The position numbers were made by a program, and so were the translations under genes. From the NCBI GenBank assembly GCA_015227615.1, contig JAALGZ010000002.1:1240001-1304000 (forward strand): a stretch of 64,000 nucleotides of DNA, written 5' to 3'. The notes beneath the pieces are model-generated. The model did not search any database and was not told the DNA's origin. It worked only from the letters and a program-made list of their open reading frames with translations. Origin of the DNA: Labyrinthula sp. Ha. Lineage: Eukaryota > Sar > Bigyra > Labyrinthulida > Labyrinthulaceae. The first letter of the stretch is position 1. Each line of letters opens with the position of its first letter. Positions 1-11,005 of this stretch are shown in pieces.

Positions 1-1097
1 GTCGTGATCTATTCAGGATTCTCTGATCAAGAACCATAAAAAGCAAACATTGCCTCTAGCGATTATACCTATTTAATCTTATATCTAACTATAAGGGATA
101 TAGTTTACTGTCCTGCAGAAAGCGTAGGTTCTATTTATTTGCCATAACTCTAGAATTCAACATAATGTACAATTTAATTATGGCTCTCCCTTTGGAATCT
201 CAAGGTAGAGGTTTTTAGTTTTTCCCGGCACTCTCGATTAAAGCTAGATTGCAGGCACCACTCTATTTATATTCTCTGGAGATTCTAGGTATTGGCAGTT
301 TTGCCTCGGAATCTTTGGGACACAATTTCATCTCTTTTTTAACTTTGTCTTCCGGGTACGAGCCGAGTACTTGCTCAGAGATGAACAATAGTTTAGAGTC
401 ATATCATTTTAACTACTGCGAAGGGTCGCAAAGCCTTTGAATTATTCAGTTCATCCTTCTTATTCATGTTTGTTAATGAGTTACCAGATTTTTTTTTGTC
501 AAGAATAAATGGAAATATATAGAAACCAGAAATAGCTGAAATCTCCAGAGATGTCGCTATTCTTAATTTTAGTTCGAAAATTGAATAATTACCAGATTTC
601 ATATAGATACCTCTACTTTTAGCATGTCCTGTTCTTAAATTTCTTATCAGAAAAGATGTTAAATGTTTCTCTAAGTGAATGCTTGCGAAATATACATATT
701 TTATACTTGTATGATGCTTGACTTTAGTCATTTTGACACTATTGCTTTATGACACCGCATGGGATGTCTCGAAAAGGCTGAAAAAAGGTACACATTGTAA
801 ATGAAAACCCGAAACTGATATTGATGTGTATAAGATTTGATTGAAGAAAAAACGTTTGACTGCATGAAAAATTTCTAATAAATATGTATATATATAATAT
901 AGAGCTATTAATATTAGTATCCACACCTAAGACTATAAATATAGCAAAGCTCTAATACATAAAGCAGCAGACTCAGCTTTTTTTTTCATTCCAGAGTCAA
1001 AAAAACATATTCCTAGAACAAAACAAATACGTGAGCCCAAATAAGTTTTTCACAGTATTGCATTACTGTGTGCACTAGAAAATCCAAAAGCTAGAAG
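1..1097. other. Left flank, no supported gene
   Basis: No domain or conserved motif is recognised on either strand. The longest ATG-initiated frame is 110 codons on the minus strand (731 down to 399). Its composition (Lys, Ile, Ser and Asn rich, no motif) is what AT-rich non-coding DNA gives by chance, so I do not call it a gene. The last 100 bases must hold the promoter and 5' UTR of the phytochelatin synthase gene starting at 1098. No specific element could be identified. Confidence 0.5.
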
Positions 1098-1913
1098 ATG
1101 TATCGGAGAAATATCCTTCTATTCCTATACTGCTACTTCATTAACCTGCCTCTATCAACAAGTAAAAGTTTTTTTAACTTTGTAGAATTTCCTGAAGAAA
1201 ATCTAAGAACCAATCTTCCTGCGTCTGTTGAATTTGACTCTACACGTGGAAGGCAACTTCTACAATCTAAAAACACCGAGCTGAAATCTTTCTTCTCGTT
1301 AATTGAGAACTTTGAAACACAACAAACTCAAGCCTTTTGTGGTATTGCATCATTGACCATTGCTTTAAATTCACTCTATCTACCTCAAGACAGAATAGCT
1401 AATCTAGTAGATCCTGATCCTTTGTTCTTCCCTTACGAACTCTTTACCCAAGACAACATTTTCAATACAAATTGCATAAAAAAAGGAGTTTTTAACATCT
1501 CTGACACAGATGTCTTCATATTCAAAGGTGCTTCTCTATTTCAACTGCATGAAGCAATTTCTTGTTTCAGTGTTGACGTCACCTCTCAAGTACATCTCTT
1601 CCAAGACGACAAAAATGCAGAAGAATTTGCTGCTAAACTGTTTCATTCTTTTATTTTGGGTAAAAGAATCATTGCAAACATTAATCGATTAGGACTTTAT
1701 GGAGCAGGAGGGGGTCATTTTAGTCCCATCGCTGCGGTAAGTAAAAAACCTGGAGAAAAATTTACGTCAGCTTGGGTACTTTTTTTAGATGTTTCTAGAT
1801 ATAAATATAAACCAAAGTGGTTTAAGCTTGGTGACTTAGTAGAAGCAATGCGAGAAAAAGAAGAAGATGGTAAAAGTAGAGGTTTTTTGAGTGTAAGTGC
1901 CGTTAATTCATAA
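1098..1913 (+). CDS. PCS: Phytochelatin synthase (short, catalytic domain only)
   Basis: A 271-residue papain-fold transpeptidase that would make phytochelatins (gamma-Glu-Cys polymers) from glutathione and/or cleave glutathione conjugates, in metal detoxification. The family triad is visible: Cys81 in QAFCGIASL, His207 in GGGHFSPIAA and Asp231 in LDVSRYKYKPKW. Further family landmarks are the TQxxFCG context and the basic RYKY segment. The protein stops just after the catalytic domain and lacks the Cys-rich C-terminal half of plant enzymes, so it resembles the short prokaryotic and algal forms. Residues 5-20 are hydrophobic after a Tyr-Arg-Arg start and look like a signal peptide or anchor, which is odd for an enzyme that is normally cytosolic. 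There are no introns. The ATG is the first in frame. The stop lies 20 nt before the ATG of the next gene on the same strand. Confidence 0.93.
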   Translation: MYRRNILLFLYCYFINLPLSTSKSFFNFVEFPEENLRTNLPASVEFDSTRGRQLLQSKNTELKSFFSLIENFETQQTQAFCGIASLTIALNSLYLPQDRIANLVDPDPLFFPYELFTQDNIFNTNCIKKGVFNISDTDVFIFKGASLFQLHEAISCFSVDVTSQVHLFQDDKNAEEFAAKLFHSFILGKRIIANINRLGLYGAGGGHFSPIAAVSKKPGEKFTSAWVLFLDVSRYKYKPKWFKLGDLVEAMREKEEDGKSRGFLSVSAVNS

Positions 1914-1933
1914 TCGTTTCTCTTTCAGTGACC

Positions 1934-2848
1934 ATGTTTCGGCAAAGAAGTTTGCATCAGGGAGAATCACTTACTTCATTCTTTCCTGTAGATGATTTTA
2001 CTTAGTTTCTTTTAGGGCCCAGGGAGTTTTGAAAACTGTCATCTGTCAGATTTTGATTTTTCACAAGAGTTAAAAACAAATTATGGGTTTGGATGTGGTA
2101 AAAGGGAAATGGAAAAAGTTTTCCCTGGTTTTACAGGTTGATTTAAGAAAATTTTTTGACATTAGATCACGGATCAGAGCTTCATCCAGGACACCATCAT
2201 AGTGTACGTACATTTCTTACGACAGATGAAAGAAAAGTATCCCTTCCACAGGAACAACATTTCAGGAGAAAGCCATTTTCTAATGATGAATCTGATTTAA
2301 AACGGGAGAGAATCAGAATAAGAAAACAAGCTAAAGCTGAAGATGAACGAAGAAACTTTTGCATACATTCTAAAAGACCAGATTACCTTTTGGCATCGAA
2401 TACTTACAAAGCAAATCCATGCTCCTACTCGCCAAAACTGTTAAGTAATGGTGAAACAACATTTGAAGGTAACCCGAAACAAAAGTTGTTTAACGAAATA
2501 GGCGACGAAAAACTAAATCTGAAGGTGGAATCGTTTCTTCCAACCTCTACGTCGTATCATCGAGCGAAACAAGACGAGATTAAAACCTTTAATTTAAGTG
2601 ATGTAAGGGAAGAGCTGCAACAGTTGCTTCGACATGATACCAAAAAGTCAAAAAGAAAGTGTCTCGTCCACAAACAAATAGGAAGTTGTGTTGGATTTAC
2701 TGAACCCAATGCGGTTGTTAGAAACCTTTCGAAAAAGAGTTTTAACCTCCGTATCGCTCAGCCACTACCTACTCTGCCACCGAAAAAATCGAATCATGTG
2801 ATTGAAAACCTTTTTGCTAACCGGCCGAAGGATATCTTTAAAATGTAA
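1934..2848 (+). CDS. STPG/SHIPPO-like protein, three exons with 28- and 29-nt introns
   Basis: A 285-residue model from exons 1934-1987, 2016-2136 and 2166-2848 (858 nt, in frame). The last exon alone has no internal ATG near its start. Reading upstream through two tiny GT...TAG introns (1988-2015, 28 nt; 2137-2165, 29 nt) restores an open frame back to an ATG. Crossing the first junction creates FPGPGSFE (residues 17-24), the Pro-Gly-Pro-Gly-x-aromatic signature of STPG/SHIPPO repeats. These repeats occur in proteins of ciliary and cortical microtubules. A weaker Pro/Tyr motif (NPCSYSP) follows, then a charged helical segment and a Pro-rich C-terminus. The pyrimidine-rich CGTTTCTCTTTCAG lies just before the ATG. 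The domain call rests on one clear motif and the cellular role is inferred. The alternative is an orphan protein with a chance PGPG. Confidence 0.68.
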
Positions 2849-2955
2849 GAACCCTAAATATAAATCATATAATATTTCTCGACTCAAACAACATTCTCTA
2901 ACTCTAAAAACATATGAATTATTTCGTGCACGTGCTAAACACAAGGGCAAACATG

Positions 2956-4887
2956 CTATAAATATTTTTTTCCTCGTTTCTTCCTTCCTTGGTAAGGATG
3001 CGGGGGTCCTGATTTCACCACATCGGGGACACGAACAGCTTGCTTACTTGCTTTGCCTCCATAGGATCGAGCTTTTGATGTGTCTTTACGTAAGCTTCCT
3101 GACTCTTGTAACTCAGAAAACTCACTAAAGAACTCTTCACCAAATTTTTTACCCAGATTAACTTCAGTTTGGGAAGGCCCACGACTTACAGGTGCAAACC
3201 CAAGCCTGCTAGTATCCCTGGCAAAGGGAATGGGTAAATCCATTTTGCTTATGGGTGGAGCGTTGTAGCCTCTTGGTTGCATTGACTCGTTTCTCCTGAA
3301 GTCCTCTTTGACCGCCGTAACAGTGAAACCAGAATCACTACTTGATATATTTGCACGGTGTCTATTCTTGATCTTATAAGGACTGAATGAACTGGGTTGG
3401 CTTCTTTGTTTTCTAGGTAGGGTTTCTTCCTCAACCGACATAGCAACAGTAAAGTCTTCTTCACCCACTCTTGTGGTCTCATGGTAGCGATTTGGTGGCA
3501 TAGGAACCCCAGAAGGTCTGTCGATGGAAATTTTTGCGGATGCCATTCTCCCAGAGACTCGGTTTATACTCGTAGCAAAGTTGACGTTACGAGGTTTTCC
3601 ATTATTCATCATAACAGTGGTTGCGGCAAATCGGGGTCCATTGTAGCTTTCAGGTTCTCCACGGGGTTGCGATTGCCTTGCCTCTGGTGCAATTGATTTA
3701 TTAGAAGAATATGCGGGTTCAATGTATGACATTCCCCTGGATGTTGCCTCAAAACTAGGCTCAAATCGCGGTCCATTGAATGATTTCTTCATACTTCTGG
3801 TTGTAGCATATCGATCAGCATCTGGTAATGAATCCTCCAACCTACTGGAACTACGAACAGTAAGTGCGCCATTGGCTGATCCTATCGTCAACTCAGAGAT
3901 GAGAACACCCCTGGCTCCACCCGGTTTGTCTTGAGCTATATCAGCTAGGAAAGCGGGTTTTATTGGATCCGCACCGTATGTGCTCTGTTCTTCAAGAATG
4001 GAAATCCGACTTTGGACAGCTTTAGCTTCAGATACAATAGCATTTTCTTCAGTTTTGTTGCCAAATTTTCGTATGTCTGCAAGAAGAGCTGAATTTCCTG
4101 CCATTGGTGACTCGAATCTAGGAACTTGTGGAGAAACGGCAGTCGTACGGGCTTCCCTGTCAAGAGGTTTAAAAGAAGATGCATCCTTTCTGTCATATCT
4201 GGGAATTGGAACAACACTCCCTTCTTTCTTTTTTCTTCCTTTTCTGCTTAATGAAGATTTATTCGATCGTGTTGTTTTATAACTCTTAGCACTTCTTCTG
4301 GATGTCTTTCCTCGATGACGCGTAGATTTATTAGATCTTGTAGTTTTATATGTTCTTGTGGACTTATGACTTGCTGAAGATTTAGATCTCTTTCTTCTCT
4401 TCATACTTGTAGCACTTTCATTGTCCTTAAACGCACTATCCTCATTTATAGTTAGTTTCGAAAGGTCAGGTTTTTTTCTCCTGGGGTTGTTAGAGCTTTC
4501 TCGAAATCTTTCTGTTGCATCCCTATGTTTTTTCTTTCGTCTTTTACCGCCCTTTCTTCTACCATTTTCATATGGAGAATGACTTCGAGCAGAAGAGATA
4601 TCCACGGTAACCAAATCTGCACGAACAATAACACGAGAAGGATCTGTAATAAGTTCATCATATAACGTAGCAGGATCAACACCATCTCTAATCATCCCGT
4701 TTTCCACAGCGCCCTAAAGAATAAACTAGAGAAATAAATATCTGTGAAGTAGTTGGTAAACAAGACTGGAATTTAAAATATAAAATAAACTTTATACCTG
4801 AGGAAGGCCAGTTTTCTTCATTTTCTCATATTTTTGTATTCTTGGGTCGTTAGGTTGGATGAACTCAAGTTCTGAAGTGTTTACCAT
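2956..4887 (-). CDS. Basic low-complexity protein with N-terminal WASHC3/formin-type motif, two exons
   Basis: A 615-residue model: exon 1 4887-4798 (30 codons), intron 4797-4714 (84 nt, GTATAA...CTTTAG), exon 2 4713-2956. Splicing joins the two halves of a motif of the form DPR-x3-Y-x-KM-x3-G-hydrophobic-P-x2-AV-x3-M-x3-G-x-DP (residues about 15-45). This motif is known from the C-terminus of WASH-complex subunit WASHC3 (CCDC53) and from other actin-linked proteins. The rest is disordered by eye: a Lys/Arg/Ser-rich block (about residues 85-190) with repeated TYKTTRSNKS units, then a Ser/Pro-rich tail in which NGPRF recurs before related segments. A basic stretch ends the protein. It may act as a cytoskeletal or nucleic-acid-binding scaffold, but this is inference. 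The gene converges with the STPG-like gene, 107 nt apart. Confidence 0.72.
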
Positions 4888-5636
4888 TTAGAATTCTTTT
4901 TTCAGTTGAAGTTCAGTTTATTAACAAAAGTGATTCAACAGTTAGATTTCAGGTTGGGATTCGCGTTACTCCAAGTAAACCAATACTAGGAATATTTAAT
5001 GAAACTAACTAATGTAATTTACTGGAAGAATACACTTTAAAGCAAAATTTTTCCATAAATCACTGCAAAACTGTTACTGTGAATTAACGTTTAGGTTGAT
5101 AGAATATATTCCGAACATAAAGTCAATGGCATACCGGTACTGCTGCGTGTGCTTCCTCCATTTTTTAGCAGTTAAGTCCCAGCTGAGTTCGATAAAGAAT
5201 AAGGTAGTGCTATATGACACGTATTATAGAGGAAATATAATAAAAACATACAATGTTTCTTACGGGTTGTTTATTATTTATTAATAATAAATATTTATAG
5301 TTCTTGAAGTATAATTGTCTTATTTATTATGTTACATGATACTTTTATTTTTTTAATTGATTACTGCTGATTATGATTAAGAATACTTACGGAGTGTCAA
5401 TTAAACAACAAGTTATGATGAGAAAAAAGATGGAAAACTTCTTTTTGATAATTAGAATAAAAGTATCAACAGTTTTATCTTTCATAATTCTAATAATAGC
5501 CAATTCTTTCCGATTTTTGCTCTAATTCTTCAAGCTTCTCAGTGTTAGCTTGGTTTTGCATTGTTCCTAATTGATCCAAATAGTATAACCTAACAATTGA
5601 GTTTGAGCTTCTGCAATGGCATGTGATGGGTTTACT

Positions 5637-5662
5637 CTTTTCAGCTAAACTAAGCTGAAAAG
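5637..5662. repeat. Perfect 10-bp inverted repeat (hairpin)
   Basis: CTTTTCAGCT (5637-5646) and AGCTGAAAAG (5653-5662) are perfect reverse complements around a 6-nt loop. There is no U-tract or adjacent gene end, so no terminator role is claimed. Function unknown. Confidence 0.6.
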
Positions 5663-6554
5663 ATATTTCTGTTTCCCTTCAAACCTTGGATAAAGAAACC
5701 AGTCATTTATTTATTCCAGTAATGGGGTAACAAATAATGCATTGACGATGTTATAGCTATGTGTTTGGATCTATGAGGCCATGGAAATGAGAACACAAAA
5801 AAAGTCCCAGTTTTATTCAAAAATTTTTCTCACTAAATATCTGTAAATCCAGGGTTATTAGAATAACAGATTGGAGACTTCTTTAGAATATATGTTTAGG
5901 TGGCTCCAGAACACTAGATGGTACAAAGATATTGAAAAAAAATATAGAACGAGCCCAGAACTTTGTGCTAAGTAAGATGAAATTGGTTTTACTTAATAAT
6001 ATGGATATTGACTTTTTAGGAACCTAAAATTGTCGCTGTGTTATAATGAAACATATGTTCAGCTTCCGCAATGGTAGATATAATGCAAAATCAAAACGTA
6101 ATCTACGGAGTCAGAGCCTACTTATGTTCAAATGACTTGATACATCAACTAAAACTATTATCCAAATATGTAACTTGCAGAAATAGTTGATGATTTTCCT
6201 AATTCATTGAATTAAAAATGTTACGAATCTGCTTAGAAGGATAACAAGATCTTAGATTCTACAGTTCTCTTAATTTTTTATAGGTTAATGCTTCCTAAGT
6301 TCATGGTTGAAGTTTTATGTAGAAAGCAGCAGAAAAACTATTTAATAAGAAAATAGAACATTTCAAAACTCCAACCTTTAAATGAATAGAAAAGGTGGTT
6401 TCAGAAGTTGCATTGTTTCACTACAAGTAAATAAGTGTTAGTTAGTTCTTTTCGATATATAGTTGTACAGTCACTTACTTCACAAAGCCATTAGCATGTA
6501 CTTCACGTCAAGTCCTAGAACAATGTGTTTGTTTCTTTTTGTGAAACACCAGAA

Positions 6555-6574
6555 ATATATATATATATATATAT
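6555..6574. repeat. (AT)10 microsatellite
   Basis: Twenty bases of uninterrupted AT dinucleotide repeat in intergenic DNA. Confidence 0.9.
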
Positions 6575-8400
6575 GGGCTAAGTATATAGCTTATCCGTTT
6601 CTTTTTGGCCGAGAAAATACTCCCAAACAATAAACATGTCGAAAAGGAAAACTTCAGCATTATGATATTTTGAGAATCCTCTAACATACCGACCTATGTT
6701 TCGCCCCAAGATGCAATTCTTAGATTAATTGAAATGCAAGCAATAGAAAAACGAGAGTAGTAGTATACAATATAGAACCTTTAGCAAAGCAAAGTCCTAA
6801 GACACAATCTTCAGCGGTAAGAAAACTTACCAGGATGAGAGCAAAGAATACAACATATAATAAGAAGTCACCAAATTGCCAATACAATATGTAAAGCATT
6901 TATGGATGTAGCTATATACTTTTCTTATTGGAACTCTTTCATGTTAAATGATTTTGTTCACCTTTTAAGATAATTTGGTTGGTCACAATAAAGGGGATAC
7001 AATAGAATAGAAAATGAATGGAAGAGAACGATGCATTCTTAAACTTGAAACTTGGCGCTTAGATTTTCCTTACAATACTTTAAACTTGTTCAATATACCA
7101 AACTCACTCTAGGTTTTTAGTTTTATGGAAGGCGACCAAAGTTATCACCAACGGAATTTATATCTCCTATACTCCAACATCCATCAGCAAATGTTTTCTG
7201 TTCACAACAAATTTAGAAATATTTGGGATTAACGAATTGACTATTCTTAATGAAGGCTGTTCTTTATAACTTCGCTATGTTTTGCTCCATATTTGTGTCA
7301 GGTTTGTTCAGAATTGAAGAAATTATTTGTTATTCTTAAGTCCGTGAACAAAGATACGACATGCGTACAAATCAAAGTAGAGAGTTATCCATATGTAGCG
7401 CCTCATTGCAGGAACTTTACATTGTTTTAATGGGATAACTCTGTAGCATATATTCTTGTTATTCAAGTGGTTATTTATATAACAATGACTAACGTAAGTG
7501 CATCTTACCAGGTCTGGTAATATTAGCTATAGTTATTCCATAGGTCTAAACATGCAGAGCTAGTTTTGGTTAAGTCAGTGATAGTGGGAATAGGTTATGT
7601 TACGTATAACTTAACTATAGAATAACAGTTAGGCAGTGATGATGAAAGGTGTAGAGTCATTTTATGCTAAAAGGGGTCTCCGCATGAATCGAGATAGTTT
7701 ATGAGCTCAAATTAAATTTAAAGAGTCTAGGTAAAAGTTTACCCGAAGTATATAGGTCAAGAAATTAACTAGTCCCACTACCACTATCTCTGTGTGTGCA
7801 ACTTTCTTGAGGGGTATATCACCCTATGGCTTAGGGAATCACCCCTATAAATTAGCCAAACACCAAATATTGAATTTAGCTCTTACAACTGTTATGTAAT
7901 GAATTGTAATGTTTCTGAAAGAAATACGATATTAACCTGAACTGCTTAAGAATTAAAGCATAGTGTTAAGAAAGAAAATGTGGTCACTTAGCAATAAAAG
8001 TGGAATATTTGAGTACAATTTGGTGGGACATATTAAGAAAAACATTAAAAATGATACAACTACAAGGTCACACAAGATTTAGGTGCTTGCAAAATATCTA
8101 TTAGTTTGTTGTCATAGGGAACCAACTTTAATTATCGTAGCTGCCAAGATATATGCGCAAGGCTTTCTCGACAGTATATGGGAGATGCAACTTAAGCAAG
8201 CGACTAAGTCTATTCAAGATTTAGAAATTGCGATCAAACAGACAGTATTTCCATTAAGCAATCGATATTCCTTACCCCAATAGATAAGCTCGAGTCGCTC
8301 AAACTATGAGATCATCTATCATTTCCTTCGGTATAAATGGTTCCAAAATTAAAGTTTTATCAGCTGTTAATCATTGGTACAACTTTTTATCCCTTGTGCC

Positions 8401-8882
8401 AAGGGGCGGGATTTGATTTCTTGATAATTCATCAATGAGAAGTTTGCCTATGGTTTTCTTATTGATTGATTCCGATAATTCCCCAACCATTTTGGTTGAT
8501 TATTGATAATCATTTGATTATCAATGCAAGGCTGCGTTGCAAGGCCATGGGCCAAATTGGCAAAAAATTAGTTTTTCAGTTTGTGCACCGTACACAAAGC
8601 TTCAAGAAACTAGTCAAATAGCCCAACCAGAACCTATTACTGGATTGTTCCCAGGTCACGTTGCCAGCTTTTAAAGGTTTTCTTATGGTGCATAAAATAA
8701 GTTAGAAATTCTCTGCAATTTCCAAAGTGTCGCAGAGCCCATCCTTATTCTGATACTCAATTTATAATCAGAATAAAAGCAAAATCATTTAATAAAGACA
8801 AAAATATCAATTGTTTCACTGATAATTAGAATCAAAATGATTATCAAATAATTATGGATAATTCTTATCAAATCCGGCCCTT
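8401..8882. mobile_element. Candidate non-autonomous inverted-repeat element (MITE-like)
   Basis: The left end (8401-8417) and the reverse complement of the right end (8867-8882) share an imperfect terminal inverted repeat of about 15 bp: a G-rich start followed by GGATTTGAT. Inside there are further palindromes. A perfect one with 10-bp arms lies at 8503-8524 (TTGATAATCA, 2-nt spacer, TGATTATCAA), and the motif TGATTATCAA recurs at 8838-8847 near the right end. There is no coding capacity. The length of about 480 bp and the terminal symmetry suit a MITE. I could not find a convincing target-site duplication, and no second copy is present in the window, so the assignment is tentative. Confidence 0.35.
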
Positions 8883-10252
8883 AGTAGACAGCATAAGAGA
8901 GCTTAATTGCCCTTTATACCACTGTTGATGCCGTATATATGATAAAGCTATGTCACAAGCATGAGCGAAAGTAAATGTTGCTCACATGCTTTAATAAAGA
9001 ATCTGAACTCCCATCCGTGCAACTTCTTATAAAACTTAATTCAAGTAATGTTTTAGTGCTTTCATTTCATTACACAAGTTTCAAATGTTAAGTTGAAATA
9101 TAAAAGTGTTTGACTTTTATTCTTGTTTGATTCTATTCAAAGCATTTGCATTTTTGTTCCTTTAGTTCATCTACGAATATGTCTGAAAAATAGCCCCAAC
9201 TCATAGGTGTTGTAGGAATAATTTCAAAACTTCTGGTCAAATTAAGATGAATAGAGTTGACTTAAATAGGCTTAGTTAAACTGTCACTAGGCACGTATAA
9301 CTATGATTTGAAATTTTGGATAACCAAGTCTCAGTAATAGTAGTAAAAGAACTTTTATTCAAAGAAACTCGATCAATCGGCAAGAGAAGAATGCTCATGA
9401 AAAGGTTAAACCTGGTACATTACGCATACAAAAGCTATCTTTGGTGGCAAGCTACACAGCTTTGGGCACATCTAAGGGTTACATCAGCTGAATTTCTTGC
9501 TTTATCAAGGAAAGAGCTTAGTGGATCAAAAGATAATATATTACTGCGGCAACCAATTAACAAAGCACATTAAGAGTGCCAAGCAGCTCAATAAACTATT
9601 AAAAAAATATATTAATTAATCTTATCTGCAAATCATTTGAAACGGAAATTCTGCCCTAAGTGTGAGTAAATATCCTTTTGATATTCAATTATACTTCACC
9701 AACACACTTACAGCAAGTAAAGCTTGAACTTTCAAGGTTTTGAACCCCTAGGTTGATCAACTTCATTATACCAAAGGCTTTCGTTTCTTTCGTTCGAAAT
9801 AATTAGTTTGCTCTCTGGGCGGTGTTTTATCTAAGTTCTACATTTTAACACCGCTTGCTCTTGACTTGTTAGAAAACTTATAAAGAGTTTACTGTCTGTA
9901 ATCGGAAAATTTCCAATTCTATCCATGGTCAACTGCAGTAATTCCATATTTTACAATCTATATTCGGCTGTTTATCCAATGAAATGGGTGAATTAAAATT
10001 GCTGTGTCCCCGAAGCAAGAATGATGTACACAGTATCTCCAATTTAGCCAATAATTTTTCTCTTTCTAGATTATAAGCCAATGAAATCACATAATTTTGT
10101 CCTCTGGAAATCGTCGCTGCTGGGATTGCCAGATACGGTCACTCTAACTGCCGGGAGTTAGCCGTTAATCGAACATAAGGGATAAACAAAATAAAAGTCC
10201 AAATTCAATTTAAGAAAAAATTAAGTTATATAGCCGAACAAAAACGTGGAAA
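8883..10252. other. Gene-poor interval
   Basis: No gene supported. A frame at 9316-9573 begins with TTG and ends in a stretch faintly like copia RNase H. It was not convincing and is listed under rejected items. The last 100 bases are AT-rich 5' flank of the ORF at 10253. Confidence 0.45.
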
Positions 10253-11005
10253 ATGAGTGATAATGTAGAGATTATTAATCTTATGCGTATTGAAAAGGAG
10301 GTTTCAATGTATTTCTGCTTTGCTTTGTTAATCATTAGGCCTTTCTTTGTCAATATATCCATATACCCGAGTTCAAAACAGCCTATTAGGAAACTTGTAG
10401 TTGATGGTATCCTTATAAAAACTAAAGCTGATATACCTAATGAGTTGATGGTTGAATATATTAGCATTAAATCCAACGGTCGAACAGAAAAAAATCGCTG
10501 TAAGTTGTCTACAGGTTGTTTTGAAACCGGTGAAGATATCAAATCTATAAGATTGAACGCTCAGGTTAGTCTGAAACCCGATGATGTACTTCAGATTTAC
10601 ATTTACGACCTGAAAGCGACTAATATGCAATTTTTGAAGCACTCTAGTAGGACAGACTCCTCAAGTGCAATTTTCACAACATGCGTTTCAGCGACCAAGG
10701 GAAGAAAGACTTATGATGTTCAAGAAGAAAGCTCTCCACTATTTTCTGTGAGCGCGAAACTAAAAACATTTTTTGTTGAATTTAACCCATATCTTGATGC
10801 AGTGTATTTAAAAGGTTTTTCAGTCAACTACTTGAGTTGTGCGCATTTGATTTTAAGTAGATTTGGCAACGATGTTGGATCAAGAATCATGACGTTTTGT
10901 GGGTATGACTATTTTGAAAAAGTGATGAAAAGCTTGCTTTCCCAGCTCCTGGAACGATTAAACCTTACAGAAAAGATAGTTGATTTAAAAAAGCTGTTGT
11001 TGTAG
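10253..11005 (+). CDS. Orphan protein, unknown function
   Basis: A 250-codon uninterrupted ATG-initiated frame. This is well above the length of chance frames in the surrounding DNA, which rarely exceed 80 codons from ATG. The predicted protein has a hydrophobic stretch at about residues 18-38 that could be a membrane anchor. A mixed alpha/beta-looking middle with several Val/Ile/Tyr strands (about 45-120) follows, then a Leu-rich helical C-terminus ending KKLLL. I recognise no domain. Its role is unknown and it stands alone, with several kb of gene-free DNA on either side. Codon choice (AAA, GAA, TTT, AT-ending third positions) matches the other single-exon genes in the window, which supports it being real. 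Confidence 0.6.
   Translation: MSDNVEIINLMRIEKEVSMYFCFALLIIRPFFVNISIYPSSKQPIRKLVVDGILIKTKADIPNELMVEYISIKSNGRTEKNRCKLSTGCFETGEDIKSIRLNAQVSLKPDDVLQIYIYDLKATNMQFLKHSSRTDSSSAIFTTCVSATKGRKTYDVQEESSPLFSVSAKLKTFFVEFNPYLDAVYLKGFSVNYLSCAHLILSRFGNDVGSRIMTFCGYDYFEKVMKSLLSQLLERLNLTEKIVDLKKLLL

Larger units (their letters stand above)
4888..8400. other. Gene-poor interval
   Basis: About 3.5 kb without a frame showing domain or motif evidence. It contains an (AT)10 run and a perfect hairpin, listed separately. The first part is the promoter side of the minus-strand gene at 4887. Nothing else could be supported. Confidence 0.5.

Noticed and set aside
399-731. Minus-strand 110-codon ATG frame
   Set aside because: No motif, no homologue recognised, composition of AT-rich non-coding DNA.
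8083-8283. 66-codon frame with coding-like texture near the inverted-repeat element
   Set aside because: Non-ATG start, no splice sites of the local TAG type leading into it, no recognisable motif.
9316-9573. 85-codon frame whose end (SAEFLALS, later DN and H residues) faintly recalls copia RNase H
   Set aside because: No ATG start, the usual KHID continuation is absent, and no other copia domain is nearby.
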